Below, piece after piece: positions 20,748-33,153 of a stretch of 64,000 nt of DNA (positions are counted from its first letter, which is position 1; every line of letters begins with the position of its first letter). A program made the position numbers and the translations under genes. The stretch is from Psychrobacter sp. NG25 (lineage in GTDB: Bacteria; Pseudomonadota; Gammaproteobacteria; Pseudomonadales; Moraxellaceae). The stretch covers positions 186,001-250,000 of the forward strand of contig NZ_JADGMV010000005.1 in the NCBI RefSeq assembly GCF_015234355.1, written 5' to 3'. The notes below the pieces were generated by a model. That model was not told the origin of the DNA. It did not search any database and saw only the letters and a program-made list of their open reading frames with translations.

Positions 20748-21677
20748 CTAATGACTAAACTGCTTTTGGCATAACTCCATAAAAGCACGTCCATATTGGC
20801 GAATTTCAGCATCGTCACGTACTGCCATCCAACTGGTAAAGCGACCGAAATGATCCACTGGTATCGCGGTCAAGTTCTGATAATGACTCGGTTCAAACGC
20901 CATCTCGGCGATAATACCAATGCCTAAACCAAGACCAACATACGTGCTAATAACATCAGCATCAAGTGCTGCTAGCACGATATCTGGCTCTAATCCTGCT
21001 TCATCAAAGGTTTTATCAATCGCACCACGTCCAGTAAAGCCACCATGATAGGTTACGATCGGATAGCTAGCCAGAGTCGGCAAATCAATAGACTCTTGAT
21101 TGGCAAGTTCATGGTCGCTTGGCACAATGACTCGATGCGTCCAATCATAATAACGATAACAACGTAAATAGTTATTGTGTAGCAAAGACTCGGTTGCGAT
21201 ACCAATATCAGCCTGCCCACGAATGACCATTTGGGCGATGGTCTCTGGATCTGCCTGCTGTAGGATTAGATTGACCTTAGGAAAACGCTCTTTAAATTCT
21301 TTCACCACTTGCGGCAATACATAGCGTGCTTGTGTGTGAGTGGTGGCAATGGTCAATGTGCCGATATTTGGGTTATTAAAATCAAGACTAAGATTTTCAA
21401 TGGTACGAATTTCAGCGAAGATAGACTCAATGTGAGGCATGAGCGCTGTGCCCATAGTCGTAAGACCTGTCAGGCGTTTGCCTTGACGCACAAAAACTTC
21501 AGTCTTTAGCTGATTTTCGAGCGCTGCAATATGCTTCGACAGACTGGATTGGCTGGTATGTAGTACGGTCGCTGCTTGACTTAAATTATAGCCATTAATC
21601 ACTGTATGCCATACTGTTTCCAGCTGCTTGAGCTGAATCTGTAAATGTCGCTGATTGACCACTACATCGATTGCCAT
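20748..21677 (-). CDS. cysB: LysR-family regulator, CysB/Cbl type
   Basis: 309-residue LysR-type regulator. The N-terminal winged helix includes NLSQAATVLHTSQSSLSKHI. The effector domain carries the CysB-specific IATTHTQARYVLP, TYHGGFTGR and ALDADVISTYVGLGLGIG, which match E. coli CysB closely. CysB controls sulfur assimilation with N-acetylserine as co-inducer; Cbl, its paralogue, cannot be separated from sequence alone. It is about 13 residues shorter than E. coli CysB at the C-terminus. CAGGAC precedes the start. No cysteine biosynthesis genes lie next to it. Confidence 0.87.
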   Translation of the reverse strand: MAIDVVVNQRHLQIQLKQLETVWHTVINGYNLSQAATVLHTSQSSLSKHIAALENQLKTEVFVRQGKRLTGLTTMGTALMPHIESIFAEIRTIENLSLDFNNPNIGTLTIATTHTQARYVLPQVVKEFKERFPKVNLILQQADPETIAQMVIRGQADIGIATESLLHNNYLRCYRYYDWTHRVIVPSDHELANQESIDLPTLASYPIVTYHGGFTGRGAIDKTFDEAGLEPDIVLAALDADVISTYVGLGLGIGIIAEMAFEPSHYQNLTAIPVDHFGRFTSWMAVRDDAEIRQYGRAFMELCQKQFSH

Positions 21678-22015
21678 AACTTAGTCCTGTTATATAAATA
21701 TACAAACCCTGTCCGTATACATAAAATAAAAATGTATCAATATATAGTAAGAGAACAGTGTAAAACAAAGTGGTTATTCTTGTATATACTAAATAGTTAT
21801 CTATTTATATTTTTTTGGAATATAAATATAAATAAGGTGTATTGGAGATTTTTTAGAGTCTCTAAAAGTATTTATACCGTCTTTTGTCAGCGAGTTGTTG
21901 ACCCTTGAAATGAGGGCATACCCTAAGACAATATGATACAAACATAAAAAAACAGCCACCTTTCGATGACTGTCTTAGTTTACAACTTAAATAATGATGT
22001 TACCTTCAGTGAGTC
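21678..22015. other. 338-bp intergenic stretch between cysB and katG
   Basis: AT-rich, with no convincing gene. It should hold the cysB promoter near its left end. The katG terminator is at 21945-21973. A low-complexity frame at 21645-21908 is discarded because of its composition and lack of a ribosome site. Confidence 0.5.
21945..21973 (-). terminator. Probable terminator of katG
   Basis: Read on the minus strand, ACAGTCATC pairs with GGTGGCTGT across GAAA, with two G-U pairs, and a run of seven T follows. It lies about 45 bp after the katG stop. Confidence 0.75.
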
Positions 22016-24994
<2,979 letters not shown>

Positions 24995-26917
24995 ATGTCT
25001 GCTGTCAAATCTGTGCCACCCAATCAACTGGCTGTCAAAAAATCATGGGGAGAGGCTGCAAAAGCTTATTTAGACCCCCGTGTCATTATCATGTTGTTTT
25101 TGGGCTTTTCAGCGGGTATTCCCATACTGCTTATTTTCTCAAGCTTGTCCTTATGGTTAAGAGAAGCTGGCATTGATCGTAGCGTCGTGACTATGTTTAG
25201 TTGGGCCGCACTTGGCTATTCGTTTAAGTTTATATGGGCACCATTAATCGATGCGCTCCCTGTGCCATTTCTGACCAAGTGGTTGGGCCGACGCCGTAGT
25301 TGGATGGTGGTATCGCAGCTACTTATCATATTGGCTATCTTTTTGATGGCAAATGTAAACCCTGTTAGTGAAGACGTTTTAGTCTACATGGCAGGGGCTG
25401 CGGTGCTGTTGGGCTTCTCTTCTGCCACACAAGATATCGTGATTGATGCTTACCGCATTGAATTGGCACCGCCATCGATGCAGTCGATTTTATCTTCTAT
25501 CTACGTATCAGGCTATCGCATCGGTATGATTGTCGCTGGGGCAGGCGCTTTATATTTGGCTGACTTTTTTGGCTCGAATGAGACTTTTTATAGTTATGAG
25601 GCATGGCGTAATACTTACTACATCATGGCAGGCGTCATGACGCTAGGGGTATTAACCACGTTTGCCAGCTATGAGCCAACGGCTGAGACGGTACAATACA
25701 AAAAGCAGAAGAGCAATCTTAAGGTATTTCTGATTTATTCTGGTTTACTACTAATACCGGGATTGATTTTTAGTTTGATATATCTAATCAATATTTTGGT
25801 CAATAAAGTATTTAGCAGTACCATAGCGATGATACCGTTAATAGCCATGCCAGCGATTAAATTTTACTTTTTGGCCTTGGTCGCTTGTGCGCCTTTATTA
25901 CTGCTGTACTTTATTATCAACCAACCTAAAATTATTAATAAAGCCCCATTGGTTGCTGAAACTCGCGAAGATTACGTAAGATTGGTATTGCTGTTTGTAT
26001 TCTCTGTCGTCGCGTTCGTTATGGCTTATGTCTTGATTGGTCCGTTATTTCCAGAGTTCGAAGGCGCGTTTTCTAGCTTTTTTGTAGAAACATTACATCT
26101 GCTGATAAGCTTGGGTGTGGCAATGGCGGCAGGTTATGCACTCGTACAAGTAGGGTTGGTCAAAAAAGAAGTGGCGATGGCCACTTGGGTTGAGCCAATT
26201 TTAGATTTCTTTAGACGCTATGGTAAAAAGGCGTTTTTATTATTGGCACTCATTGGTTTATACCGTATTTCAGATATTGTGGCGGGCGTGATCTCCAACG
26301 TCTTTTATCAGGACATGGGTTTTAGTAAGACTGATATCGCCAACGCAGTAAAGCTCGTCGGCGTGATTATGGCGATTGCGGGTGGGTTCTTGGGTGGGCT
26401 ATTAGCACAGCGTTTCCGTATGATGCATGCCATGATGATTGGCGCAATTCTGGCGTGTGTGACCAATTTGTTATTTGTGCTACTCACTTACAATCCAGGC
26501 AGTTTGCCGTTTATGTATGTTGCGGTCATATTTGATAACTTAGCAGCAGGACTGGCCAGTGCGGTGTTTATTGCTTTCTTATCAGCGTTGACCTCCATAC
26601 GTTTTACAGCAGTACAGTACGCTATTTTCTCATCACTCATGACGTTGATTCCTAAAGTCATGGGCGGATATTCGGGTGCTATCGTCGATAATATGGGCTA
26701 TCCATTTTTCTTCATTTTTACCTTTGCGATAGGTATTCCGATTCTGGCACTGATTTACTATGTCGATAAGCATATCGTCATTGGAGACAACGATGACATT
26801 TATGGCGATGCTGATGACAACAGTGATGGAAACAGTAGTAATGGTATAGGGGATAAATTAACTAAGTCTAATCCAAGTCTGTCCGATACCAAAGAACCAC
26901 CACGTGCTACGGAGTAG
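24995..26917 (+). CDS. ampG: AmpG-like muropeptide permease (MFS)
   Basis: 640-residue inner-membrane transporter. The N-terminal half is close to AmpG, which imports GlcNAc-anhydroMurNAc peptides for cell-wall recycling: DPRVIIMLFLGFSAGIPILL, SLSLWLREAGIDRSVV, FIWAPLIDALPVPFL, GRRRSWM, SSATQDIVIDAYRIE. The later FYQDMGFSKTDIANAVKL and AGLASAVFIAFLSALTS also match. It is longer than the E. coli protein (491) because of an insert of about 120 residues with extra hydrophobic segments near residues 240-330, and a polar Asp/Ser-rich C-terminal tail. Confidence 0.88.
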   Translation: MSAVKSVPPNQLAVKKSWGEAAKAYLDPRVIIMLFLGFSAGIPILLIFSSLSLWLREAGIDRSVVTMFSWAALGYSFKFIWAPLIDALPVPFLTKWLGRRRSWMVVSQLLIILAIFLMANVNPVSEDVLVYMAGAAVLLGFSSATQDIVIDAYRIELAPPSMQSILSSIYVSGYRIGMIVAGAGALYLADFFGSNETFYSYEAWRNTYYIMAGVMTLGVLTTFASYEPTAETVQYKKQKSNLKVFLIYSGLLLIPGLIFSLIYLINILVNKVFSSTIAMIPLIAMPAIKFYFLALVACAPLLLLYFIINQPKIINKAPLVAETREDYVRLVLLFVFSVVAFVMAYVLIGPLFPEFEGAFSSFFVETLHLLISLGVAMAAGYALVQVGLVKKEVAMATWVEPILDFFRRYGKKAFLLLALIGLYRISDIVAGVISNVFYQDMGFSKTDIANAVKLVGVIMAIAGGFLGGLLAQRFRMMHAMMIGAILACVTNLLFVLLTYNPGSLPFMYVAVIFDNLAAGLASAVFIAFLSALTSIRFTAVQYAIFSSLMTLIPKVMGGYSGAIVDNMGYPFFFIFTFAIGIPILALIYYVDKHIVIGDNDDIYGDADDNSDGNSSNGIGDKLTKSNPSLSDTKEPPRATE

Positions 26918-26972
26918 TGGCTGCATCTGGTTTTATCTTATTCCCCACGCACACTATTTTTAAGAGCTATCT

Positions 26973-27869
26973 ATGACAGTATCCATTCATCAGATGAAGC
27001 AGCACATTCAGCAATTGATGAATGAGGCTGTAAACAGCAAGCTACCGTCATTTTGGTTCACAGATTGGCTGTTGCATGTCGTTGATAAACCTGCGATAGC
27101 GCTAATTACTGATGAAGATTATCAGCTAACAGACAGCGAATTTGAGCAGTTTAATACAGGTGTGGCCAAGATGCAGGCGGGAATACCGCTTGCATATTTG
27201 ACGGGTCAACAGGAGTTTTGGTCGCTGACGTTTACTGTCAATGAGCATACGTTGATTCCTAGACCTGATACTGAGGTATTGATTGAGCAAGTATTAAGTT
27301 GGATAGACACTCAATCAAAGTGTACAGATGATAGTCAACCAAAGCGCTTGCTTGATTTGGGTACAGGGTCAGGCTGTATCGCGATCAGCCTAGCGCATGA
27401 ATTAAAGTCAAAAAATATTGGTCATACACCTGATAGCTGGCAAGTGGTTGCGGTTGATTTGTCATTAGAGGCGCTGAAAGTAGCTGAGCATAACGCGGCT
27501 ATCAATGACGTCGCTGATATTGAGTTTATACAAAGCAGTTGGTATGACAGTCTACCTACTGATGACAGTCAGCGATTCGATGTCATTGTGTCCAATCCTC
27601 CTTATATTGATGAGGAAGATGAGCACTTGGCTCGTTTAGTCGCTGAACCTATTAGCGCGTTAAGTGCCCCCAATCATGGACTGGCTGATATAGAGGATAT
27701 CGTCCAGACGGCTTCGCAATACTTGCGTGCAGGGGGATTGTTAGCGATTGAACATGGCTTCGATCAAGGAGCACAGGTTAGACAGTTGTTTTTGGATAAT
27801 GGCTTTGAGTCTGTTCATACGGTAAAAGACTACGGTAATAATGACCGTGTGACGCTAGGGCAAATTTAA
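26973..27869 (+). CDS. prmC: Peptide chain release factor N5-glutamine methyltransferase
   Basis: S-adenosylmethionine enzyme that methylates the GGQ glutamine of release factors RF1 and RF2. Motif I, LLDLGTGSGCIAISLA, the catalytic NPPYI in VSNPPYIDEEDEHL, and the N-terminal YLTGQQEFW and IPRPDTEVL are diagnostic. The length of 298 is usual. It lies 55 bp after the ampG-like gene and about 50 bp before a moeB-like gene, all on the same strand. prfA is not adjacent in this window. Confidence 0.95.
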   Translation: MTVSIHQMKQHIQQLMNEAVNSKLPSFWFTDWLLHVVDKPAIALITDEDYQLTDSEFEQFNTGVAKMQAGIPLAYLTGQQEFWSLTFTVNEHTLIPRPDTEVLIEQVLSWIDTQSKCTDDSQPKRLLDLGTGSGCIAISLAHELKSKNIGHTPDSWQVVAVDLSLEALKVAEHNAAINDVADIEFIQSSWYDSLPTDDSQRFDVIVSNPPYIDEEDEHLARLVAEPISALSAPNHGLADIEDIVQTASQYLRAGGLLAIEHGFDQGAQVRQLFLDNGFESVHTVKDYGNNDRVTLGQI

Positions 27870-27922
27870 TAAGCAGATTCTGTGTTGACAGACTGCTTCA
27901 CTCATAGATTTTGGTAATAAAT

Positions 27923-28717
27923 ATGGCACATTCATTAGAGACAGCACAGCTATCAGATGAAGATCTACTGCGTTATGCAAGGCAGATATTACTCGATGGC
28001 TGGGATATCGATGCTCAGATACGCTTGAAGTCGTCTCGTGTGGTCATGATAGGCGCAGGCGGTCTAGGTTGTCCTGCTTCTGAGACGCTAGTGCGTGCAG
28101 GACTTGGGTACATTCATCTCATTGATGATGATGAGATTGAGGCCAGTAACTTACAGCGCCAGACATTGTTTTTACCTGAAGATATCGGTAAGCCTAAAGC
28201 GATAGCAGCGGCGCAGATGTTAGAGAAGACCAATGCTTTAATTACTGCTCGCGGTACAGTGGCACGATTGAATGAAGACAATGCTTATGAATTACTTGAT
28301 ATAGCGACCGGTAAGCCTGATTTGCTCTTAGACTGTACTGATAATTTTGCCACACGTGATATGATCAATCGTATTAGTGTGCGTTATCAGATTCCATTAT
28401 TGTCTGCTTCGGCAATTGCGATGCAAGGGCAGTTAGCTTTGTATGAGCCACAGTTAAACACTGGCTGCTATCATTGCGTGTTTGGTTCAGTGGTGAGCGA
28501 TACAGAGTCTGATGAGCGTACTTGTGCCAACTCAGGTGTGCTTGCTAGCACGACTGCGATTATGGGGAATTTGCAAGCCAACGCTGCTCTACAATACCTT
28601 GGATTAACCAAAAATCCACTGACAAATAAGCTGCTCATATGGGATGGTAGCCAAATGCAACAACGGCTAATGGGCTATCGCCAAGATGCAGAGTGTCCTG
28701 TCTGTAGCAGTCATTAA
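27923..28717 (+). CDS. moeB: ThiF/MoeB/HesA family adenylyltransferase
   Basis: E1-like enzyme that adenylates a sulfur-carrier protein, most probably MoaD for molybdopterin or ThiS. The glycine-rich ATP site is VVMIGAGGLGCPASETL, followed by NLQRQTLF and LLDCTDNFATRD. Zinc-binding cysteine pairs GCYHC and CPVC are present. The ATG at 27923 gives 264 residues; the TTG at 27911 is less likely. The MoeB assignment over ThiF is favoured by length and by the molybdenum enzyme XdhB in the same window, but that is weak evidence. Confidence 0.85.
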   Translation: MAHSLETAQLSDEDLLRYARQILLDGWDIDAQIRLKSSRVVMIGAGGLGCPASETLVRAGLGYIHLIDDDEIEASNLQRQTLFLPEDIGKPKAIAAAQMLEKTNALITARGTVARLNEDNAYELLDIATGKPDLLLDCTDNFATRDMINRISVRYQIPLLSASAIAMQGQLALYEPQLNTGCYHCVFGSVVSDTESDERTCANSGVLASTTAIMGNLQANAALQYLGLTKNPLTNKLLIWDGSQMQQRLMGYRQDAECPVCSSH

Positions 28718-28807
28718 TCAATAGATATGAATTAGTGGCTACTTGGTTTATCTGCATATATTACCGTCTATTTTCCCACATCCTTTTTATGACCATAGTT
28801 GTTTCTT

Positions 28808-30121
28808 ATGAAAATTCACCGTCCGCATTTATTAAAACATACGTTCAATGTTGTCAATCGTGTTCGCCAAACGGCGAGTGTCGCTGGCCTGTCAGCGCTT
28901 AGAGTCGCGAGAGGGGAAAAGCCCGACGCGATGCTATTAAAAGAAACGTTCGAGCAATTGGGTACGACTTATATCAAGATTGGCCAATTCATCGCTAGCA
29001 CGCCGTCTTTATTTCCACGTGAGTACGTAAAAGCCTTTCAAAGCTGCTTAGATCAAACCACGCCCTTGTCTTATGCTTATATCGAGCAGGTACTAAAAGA
29101 AGAGTTGGCTACTGACGGCATGACGCTGGATGACAAGTTTGCCCATATCGACTCAGAGCCATTGGCTTCAGCGTCTATTGCCCAAGTGCATGCCGCACGA
29201 TTGCATAATGGCGATGAAGTGGTGTTAAAGGTGCAAAAGCCTAACGTTGAGACGATTATGCAGACGGATTTGGGCGTATTGCATGGCGTAACCAAATTAC
29301 TTGAAATCCTTATGCCATCGATGAAGTTTGCTAGTATTGCGCCAATTATCGATGAGATTCGTCTGCGTATGTTAGCAGAGACAGATTTTATCGCTGAGGC
29401 ACAGAATATCCGCGATTTTCAGCAGTTTTTAGCCGTATCAGGCAATACTCGTGTGGTGGCTCCGACCGTATATGAAGCGTTGACCACTAAGCGTGTCCTG
29501 ACCATGAGTCGCTTGTATGGTGTCTCTATGGTCGATGAATCACTCATGCGTCAATACTGTGCTGATCCTGCGCAAGTTATGGCAGATACGTTGAACACAT
29601 GGTTTGCCAGTCTAATGCTGTGCAATAGTTTTCATGCTGATTTACATGCGGGCAATTTGATGCTATTGACTGATGGCCGCATTGGGTTTTTAGATTTTGG
29701 CATCGTTGGTAAGCTAAAAGCAGAAAGCTGGCGGGCGTGTATGGGTATGATGCAAGCCATGCAAGACAGTGACTATCAAGCAATGGCGCGTCATATGATT
29801 GATATGGAGATGACGCATGGTGGCAATCAGGTCGATGTGGTGGCACTAGGTGATGATCTACAGCGTATGATGAAAACCATCATGGCAGAGGACAGAGCAT
29901 TTACGAGTGGCGTACCTTTTAATAGTAAAGAACAAGCCGATGAGCTGAATCAAATGATGCTTGAGATTGTGGAAGTAGGTAAGCGTCATGGTATTCATTT
30001 CCCACGTGATTTTGCCTTATTGACCAAGCAGATGCTATATTTTGATCGGTTTATGCGTACACTTGCGCCGGATATGGACATGTTTAGCGATCAGCGTGTG
30101 CAAATGTTAGGGCAAGCATAA
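28808..30121 (+). CDS. AarF/ABC1/UbiB kinase family protein
   Basis: 437 residues from the ATG at 28808 (a TTG at 28799 is in frame). The family's modified kinase features are present: the KxGQ motif in TTYIKIGQFIASTPSLFP, the alanine-rich loop EPLASASIAQVHAA in place of a glycine-rich loop, SFHADLHAGNLMLL and FLDFGIVGKL. ABC1 proteins are ATPases or atypical kinases linked to ubiquinone synthesis (UbiB) and lipid biology. It lacks the two C-terminal membrane helices of E. coli UbiB, so it may be a paralogue rather than UbiB itself. Confidence 0.85.
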   Translation: MKIHRPHLLKHTFNVVNRVRQTASVAGLSALRVARGEKPDAMLLKETFEQLGTTYIKIGQFIASTPSLFPREYVKAFQSCLDQTTPLSYAYIEQVLKEELATDGMTLDDKFAHIDSEPLASASIAQVHAARLHNGDEVVLKVQKPNVETIMQTDLGVLHGVTKLLEILMPSMKFASIAPIIDEIRLRMLAETDFIAEAQNIRDFQQFLAVSGNTRVVAPTVYEALTTKRVLTMSRLYGVSMVDESLMRQYCADPAQVMADTLNTWFASLMLCNSFHADLHAGNLMLLTDGRIGFLDFGIVGKLKAESWRACMGMMQAMQDSDYQAMARHMIDMEMTHGGNQVDVVALGDDLQRMMKTIMAEDRAFTSGVPFNSKEQADELNQMMLEIVEVGKRHGIHFPRDFALLTKQMLYFDRFMRTLAPDMDMFSDQRVQMLGQA

Positions 30122-30298
30122 GGCATTGCTCAGTTCTATACAACCGCTATGCTTTCAATACGTTCAATATCATTTGCATCCTCTGATACAGAGGGCTTTG
30201 TGGTCATTGCCGAAAATCAGCTCTGTCATGATTACGCCCTCTAAAAGCTTTTCTTTCCTGTACTTGGTGTACTCACTCACGAATTTAGCAGCAGTTGT

Positions 30299-30787
30299 TT
30301 ACACCACGCTACGACTAAACACTTCTCGCAACTCAAAACTGGTATGTACTTGGGCGACGCCTTCGATACGATTCAATCTATGCAATAAAAACTCTTCATA
30401 ATGCGCCATGTCACGTACTCTGACTTTAATGAGATAGTCTTCAGAACGCCCTGTGACAATACTGCAGCTAATGACTTCATCGAAGCTCTGTATTTTGGAT
30501 TCAAACTGTTCAAAACGCTCGGCAGTATGACGATCCATACTGATAGCAATGAACACGGCCAGCGGGTAGCCAAGCTTTTGCGCATCTGTTTTGGTGTAGT
30601 AGCCAGTGATAACGCCAGCATCTTCTAAGCGTTTGATACGGCGAGCACAAGGCGTGGCTGAAAGGTTTACGTGTTCAGCAAGCTCTGTGATGCTCATGCG
30701 TGCCTGAGTCTGTAATAAGCGTAATAATTGTCTATCGGTCTCATCTATATCAGCCAAAAAGGTGCTATCGAAAGGGCTACTTGGCAT
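30299..30787 (-). CDS. Lrp/AsnC family transcriptional regulator
   Basis: 162-residue regulator with an N-terminal helix-turn-helix (MSITELAEHVNLSATPCARRIKRLEDAGVI, residues 31 to 60 approx., split here for reference) and a C-terminal RAM effector domain with VISCSIVTGRSEDYLIKV. Such proteins respond to an amino acid. It is transcribed divergently from leuA (217 bp), making leuA a plausible target. The start is the ATG at 30787. Confidence 0.92.
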   Translation of the reverse strand: MPSSPFDSTFLADIDETDRQLLRLLQTQARMSITELAEHVNLSATPCARRIKRLEDAGVITGYYTKTDAQKLGYPLAVFIAISMDRHTAERFEQFESKIQSFDEVISCSIVTGRSEDYLIKVRVRDMAHYEEFLLHRLNRIEGVAQVHTSFELREVFSRSVV

Positions 30788-30904
30788 AATTTATGACCTT
30801 ATTAGTGAATTCATCTAATTATACTTATCAATGTAAACTTTTCCACTAAAAAAACCTAAAATTATATAAAATAAAGCCGATTTCTATCTTGCAAACTTTG
30901 ATAT

Positions 30905-30910
30905 TATAAT
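30905..30910 (+). promoter_or_regulatory. Candidate -10 box of leuA
   Basis: TATAAT matches the sigma-70 -10 consensus about 95 bp upstream of leuA. No good -35 sits at 16-18 bp. The AsnC-type regulator diverges from the same region. Confidence 0.35.
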
Positions 30911-31004
30911 GACATAAACATTGGTTATCTCGTATGAGAAAGATTGACCTAGTCATCAGCCATTTAGCTCAAATATAAATTCCCATACTTTCTAAGGATT
31001 GATT

Positions 31005-32792
31005 ATGTCTGACCAAGCCACACGCACTGTAGCCGCTACGACTGCAAAGGTTACACCCAAAAATGCCGCGTTTGATTATAAAAAGTATCGTCCATTTGCA
31101 TTTGCACCATCGTTGCTAGATCGTACTTGGCCGAGCAAGACAATTGAGAAATCACCGATATGGGCAAGTGTGGATCTGCGTGATGGTAACCAAGCACTGA
31201 TTGATCCGATGACTATCGAACAAAAAATGCGCTTTTTTGAGACTCTAGTCGATGTGGGTTTTAAAGAGATTGAAATTGGTTTTCCATCAGCTGCGCAAGT
31301 TGAGTTCGATTTTGCTCGTAAACTTATCGAAGAAAACCATGTGCCTGATGATGTGACTTTGCAAGTTTTGGTACAAGCTCGTGAGCATTTGATTGCTCGT
31401 ACCTTTGAATCATTAAAAGGTGCGAAGCGTGCTGTTGTCCACGTGTATAACTCAACATGCCGCATTCAACGTGAAAAAGTCTATGGCAAAGACAAAGCCG
31501 AGATTAAAGAAATTGCTATTACGGGTGCCAAGCTATTGCAGCAATATGCCGCGAAATATCCTGAGACAGAGTGGGTCTTTCAGTATTCACCAGAAAGCTT
31601 TAGCCAAACAGAGACTGAGTATGCAGTAGAAGTCTGTGATGCAGTCTGTGACGTATGGCAACCGCAACATGGCCAGGAAGTAATCTTTAACTTACCAGCG
31701 ACGGTTGAAGCATCTATGCCTAACGTTTTTGCTGATCAAGTTGAGTATTTCTGCCGTCATCTTGCCCAGCGTGAGCATGTGATTGTCAGCTTGCATACGC
31801 ATAATGACCGAGGCTGTGCGGTTGCTGCTGCTGAGCTTGGTGTATTGGCTGGTGCGGATCGTATTGAGGGTACGTTATTGGGTAATGGTGAGCGTACCGG
31901 TAACATGGATATTATGGTCATGGCGATGAACTTGTTTAGCCAAGGTATCGATCCAAATCTTGATTTTAGTAATATGAGTGAAATCGTTCAGGTCGTTAGC
32001 GAATGTAATAATTTGCCTTTGCATCCACGTCATCCTTATGTTGGTGAGCTAGTATTCACTGCTTTCAGTGGCTCGCATCAAGATGCCATCAAAAAATCTC
32101 TCGATTATAATGAAAAGCATCAAGACGAAACAGATAATGTGTGGGATGTGGCTTATTTGCCGATTGATCCGGCGCATATTGGTCGTAGCTATCAAGACGT
32201 GGTACGTATCAACAGTCAGTCGGGTAAAGGCGGAGTCGCTTATATCTTGCAGCGTAATTATGGCTTTAACTTACCGCGTTGGATGCAAATTGACTTTAGC
32301 GGTGTGGTACAAAAGCAAGCTGAAAGTGCAGCACGTGAATTACAAAATGACGAGATTTTACAGGCGTTTGAAAACACCTATCTACAGCAAGGTGAGTTTG
32401 AGCTATTAGATTATAGTGTCAATAATAAAGCGGGTGAAGTGTGCTTTGACGGTCAAGTACAAATGAATGGTGAAACCATCAATATTGATGGTACAGGTAA
32501 CGGTCCATTGTCATCATTCATCGATGGTCTTGCTCAGCATACAGGCAAGTCGATACATGTTATCAATTATGCTGAACATGCGATCAATCCGCAGCACAAT
32601 AGCGGTGATGGCATCGACGATGACACCAATCGTGATAACAAAACCAATGCCAACGCAGCAGCTTATATTCAGCTAAATGTCGATGGTGAGGTTTACTCAG
32701 GTATCGGTACTTGTAGTAGCACCGTGTCAGCCATGCTAAAAGGTGCATTATCAGCCTTTGCTCAAGCACTTGGCACTGTGACTACTGCTTAA
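31005..32792 (+). CDS. leuA: 2-isopropylmalate synthase (long form)
   Basis: First committed enzyme of leucine synthesis, condensing acetyl-CoA and 2-ketoisovalerate. The 595-residue form from the ATG at 31005 (with TAAGGA upstream; the TTG at 30999 is less likely) matches the class-2 LeuA group. The catalytic DLRDGNQALIDPM, the metal-binding HTHNDRG and GTLLGNGERTGNMD are visible, followed by a C-terminal regulatory domain containing GTGNGPLSSFIDGL. That domain usually confers leucine feedback inhibition. A short Asp/Asn-rich insert (DGIDDDTNRDNKTN) lies near residue 530. Confidence 0.95.
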   Translation: MSDQATRTVAATTAKVTPKNAAFDYKKYRPFAFAPSLLDRTWPSKTIEKSPIWASVDLRDGNQALIDPMTIEQKMRFFETLVDVGFKEIEIGFPSAAQVEFDFARKLIEENHVPDDVTLQVLVQAREHLIARTFESLKGAKRAVVHVYNSTCRIQREKVYGKDKAEIKEIAITGAKLLQQYAAKYPETEWVFQYSPESFSQTETEYAVEVCDAVCDVWQPQHGQEVIFNLPATVEASMPNVFADQVEYFCRHLAQREHVIVSLHTHNDRGCAVAAAELGVLAGADRIEGTLLGNGERTGNMDIMVMAMNLFSQGIDPNLDFSNMSEIVQVVSECNNLPLHPRHPYVGELVFTAFSGSHQDAIKKSLDYNEKHQDETDNVWDVAYLPIDPAHIGRSYQDVVRINSQSGKGGVAYILQRNYGFNLPRWMQIDFSGVVQKQAESAARELQNDEILQAFENTYLQQGEFELLDYSVNNKAGEVCFDGQVQMNGETINIDGTGNGPLSSFIDGLAQHTGKSIHVINYAEHAINPQHNSGDGIDDDTNRDNKTNANAAAYIQLNVDGEVYSGIGTCSSTVSAMLKGALSAFAQALGTVTTA

Positions 32793-32817
32793 TATCAGAA
32801 AAAATTAAGTTTGAGAT

Positions 32818-32923
32818 ATAGTCTGTTCAATATAACTTGGATACAAGGAAGGCGAGTGAAAGTGCTACTAGTAGTAGACTAAGCGAGACTAACACCGTAT
32901 CCAACTTATAGAGGATTGACTAT
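32818..32923. repeat. 106-bp imperfect palindromic element
   Basis: The outer arms read ATAGTCTGTTCAATATAACT onward to GGATAC and, inverted, ATAGTCAATCCTCTATAAGT onward to GGATAC, so the ends pair over about 27 positions with a few mismatches. Between them is a distinctive core with GAAGGCGAGTG and ACTAGTAGTAGACTAAGC. I think this is a dispersed Psychrobacter intergenic repeat, but no second copy occurs in this window, so that is inference. Confidence 0.55.
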
Positions 32924-32926
32924 AGC

Positions 32927-32981
32927 AAATAACATCATCGCTTCTTGCTTATAGCAAGTGAAGTGATGGTGTTATTTTTTT
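32927..32981 (+). terminator. Rho-independent terminator after leuA
   Basis: AAATAACATCATCGCTTC and GAAGTGATGGTGTTATTT form a long stem (with G-T pairs) around an inner TTGC/GCAA, followed by seven T. It lies about 135 bp after the leuA stop, just beyond the palindromic element. Confidence 0.88.
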
Positions 32982-33153
32982 GTATAAGAAAAAGAAAAGC
33001 CATTTTAGAGGGTGCTACCGCAACACAGTCTATATTTGAACTGCTTAGCGTGCTAAGACCAATAGCATAATATTACTTGTGTTTTTGGTGTCTAAGACTT
33101 ACGCTAATGTATATAGTACCTATTATTATATTAATATAAACATAAGGTTAATC

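Noticed and set aside
21645-21908. 87-codon plus-strand frame beyond the cysB start
   Set aside because: Tyr/Ile/Asn-rich translation of AT-rich intergenic DNA; overlaps the cysB start and has no ribosome site.
30126-30401. 91-codon plus-strand frame after the ABC1 kinase gene
   Set aside because: Overlaps the 3' end of the well-supported AsnC-type gene on the other strand; composition unlike a protein.
30944-30988. 14-codon frame (MRKIDLVISHLAQI) upstream of leuA as a leader peptide
   Set aside because: It contains two leucines but no run of leucine codons and no terminator or antiterminator fold was seen.
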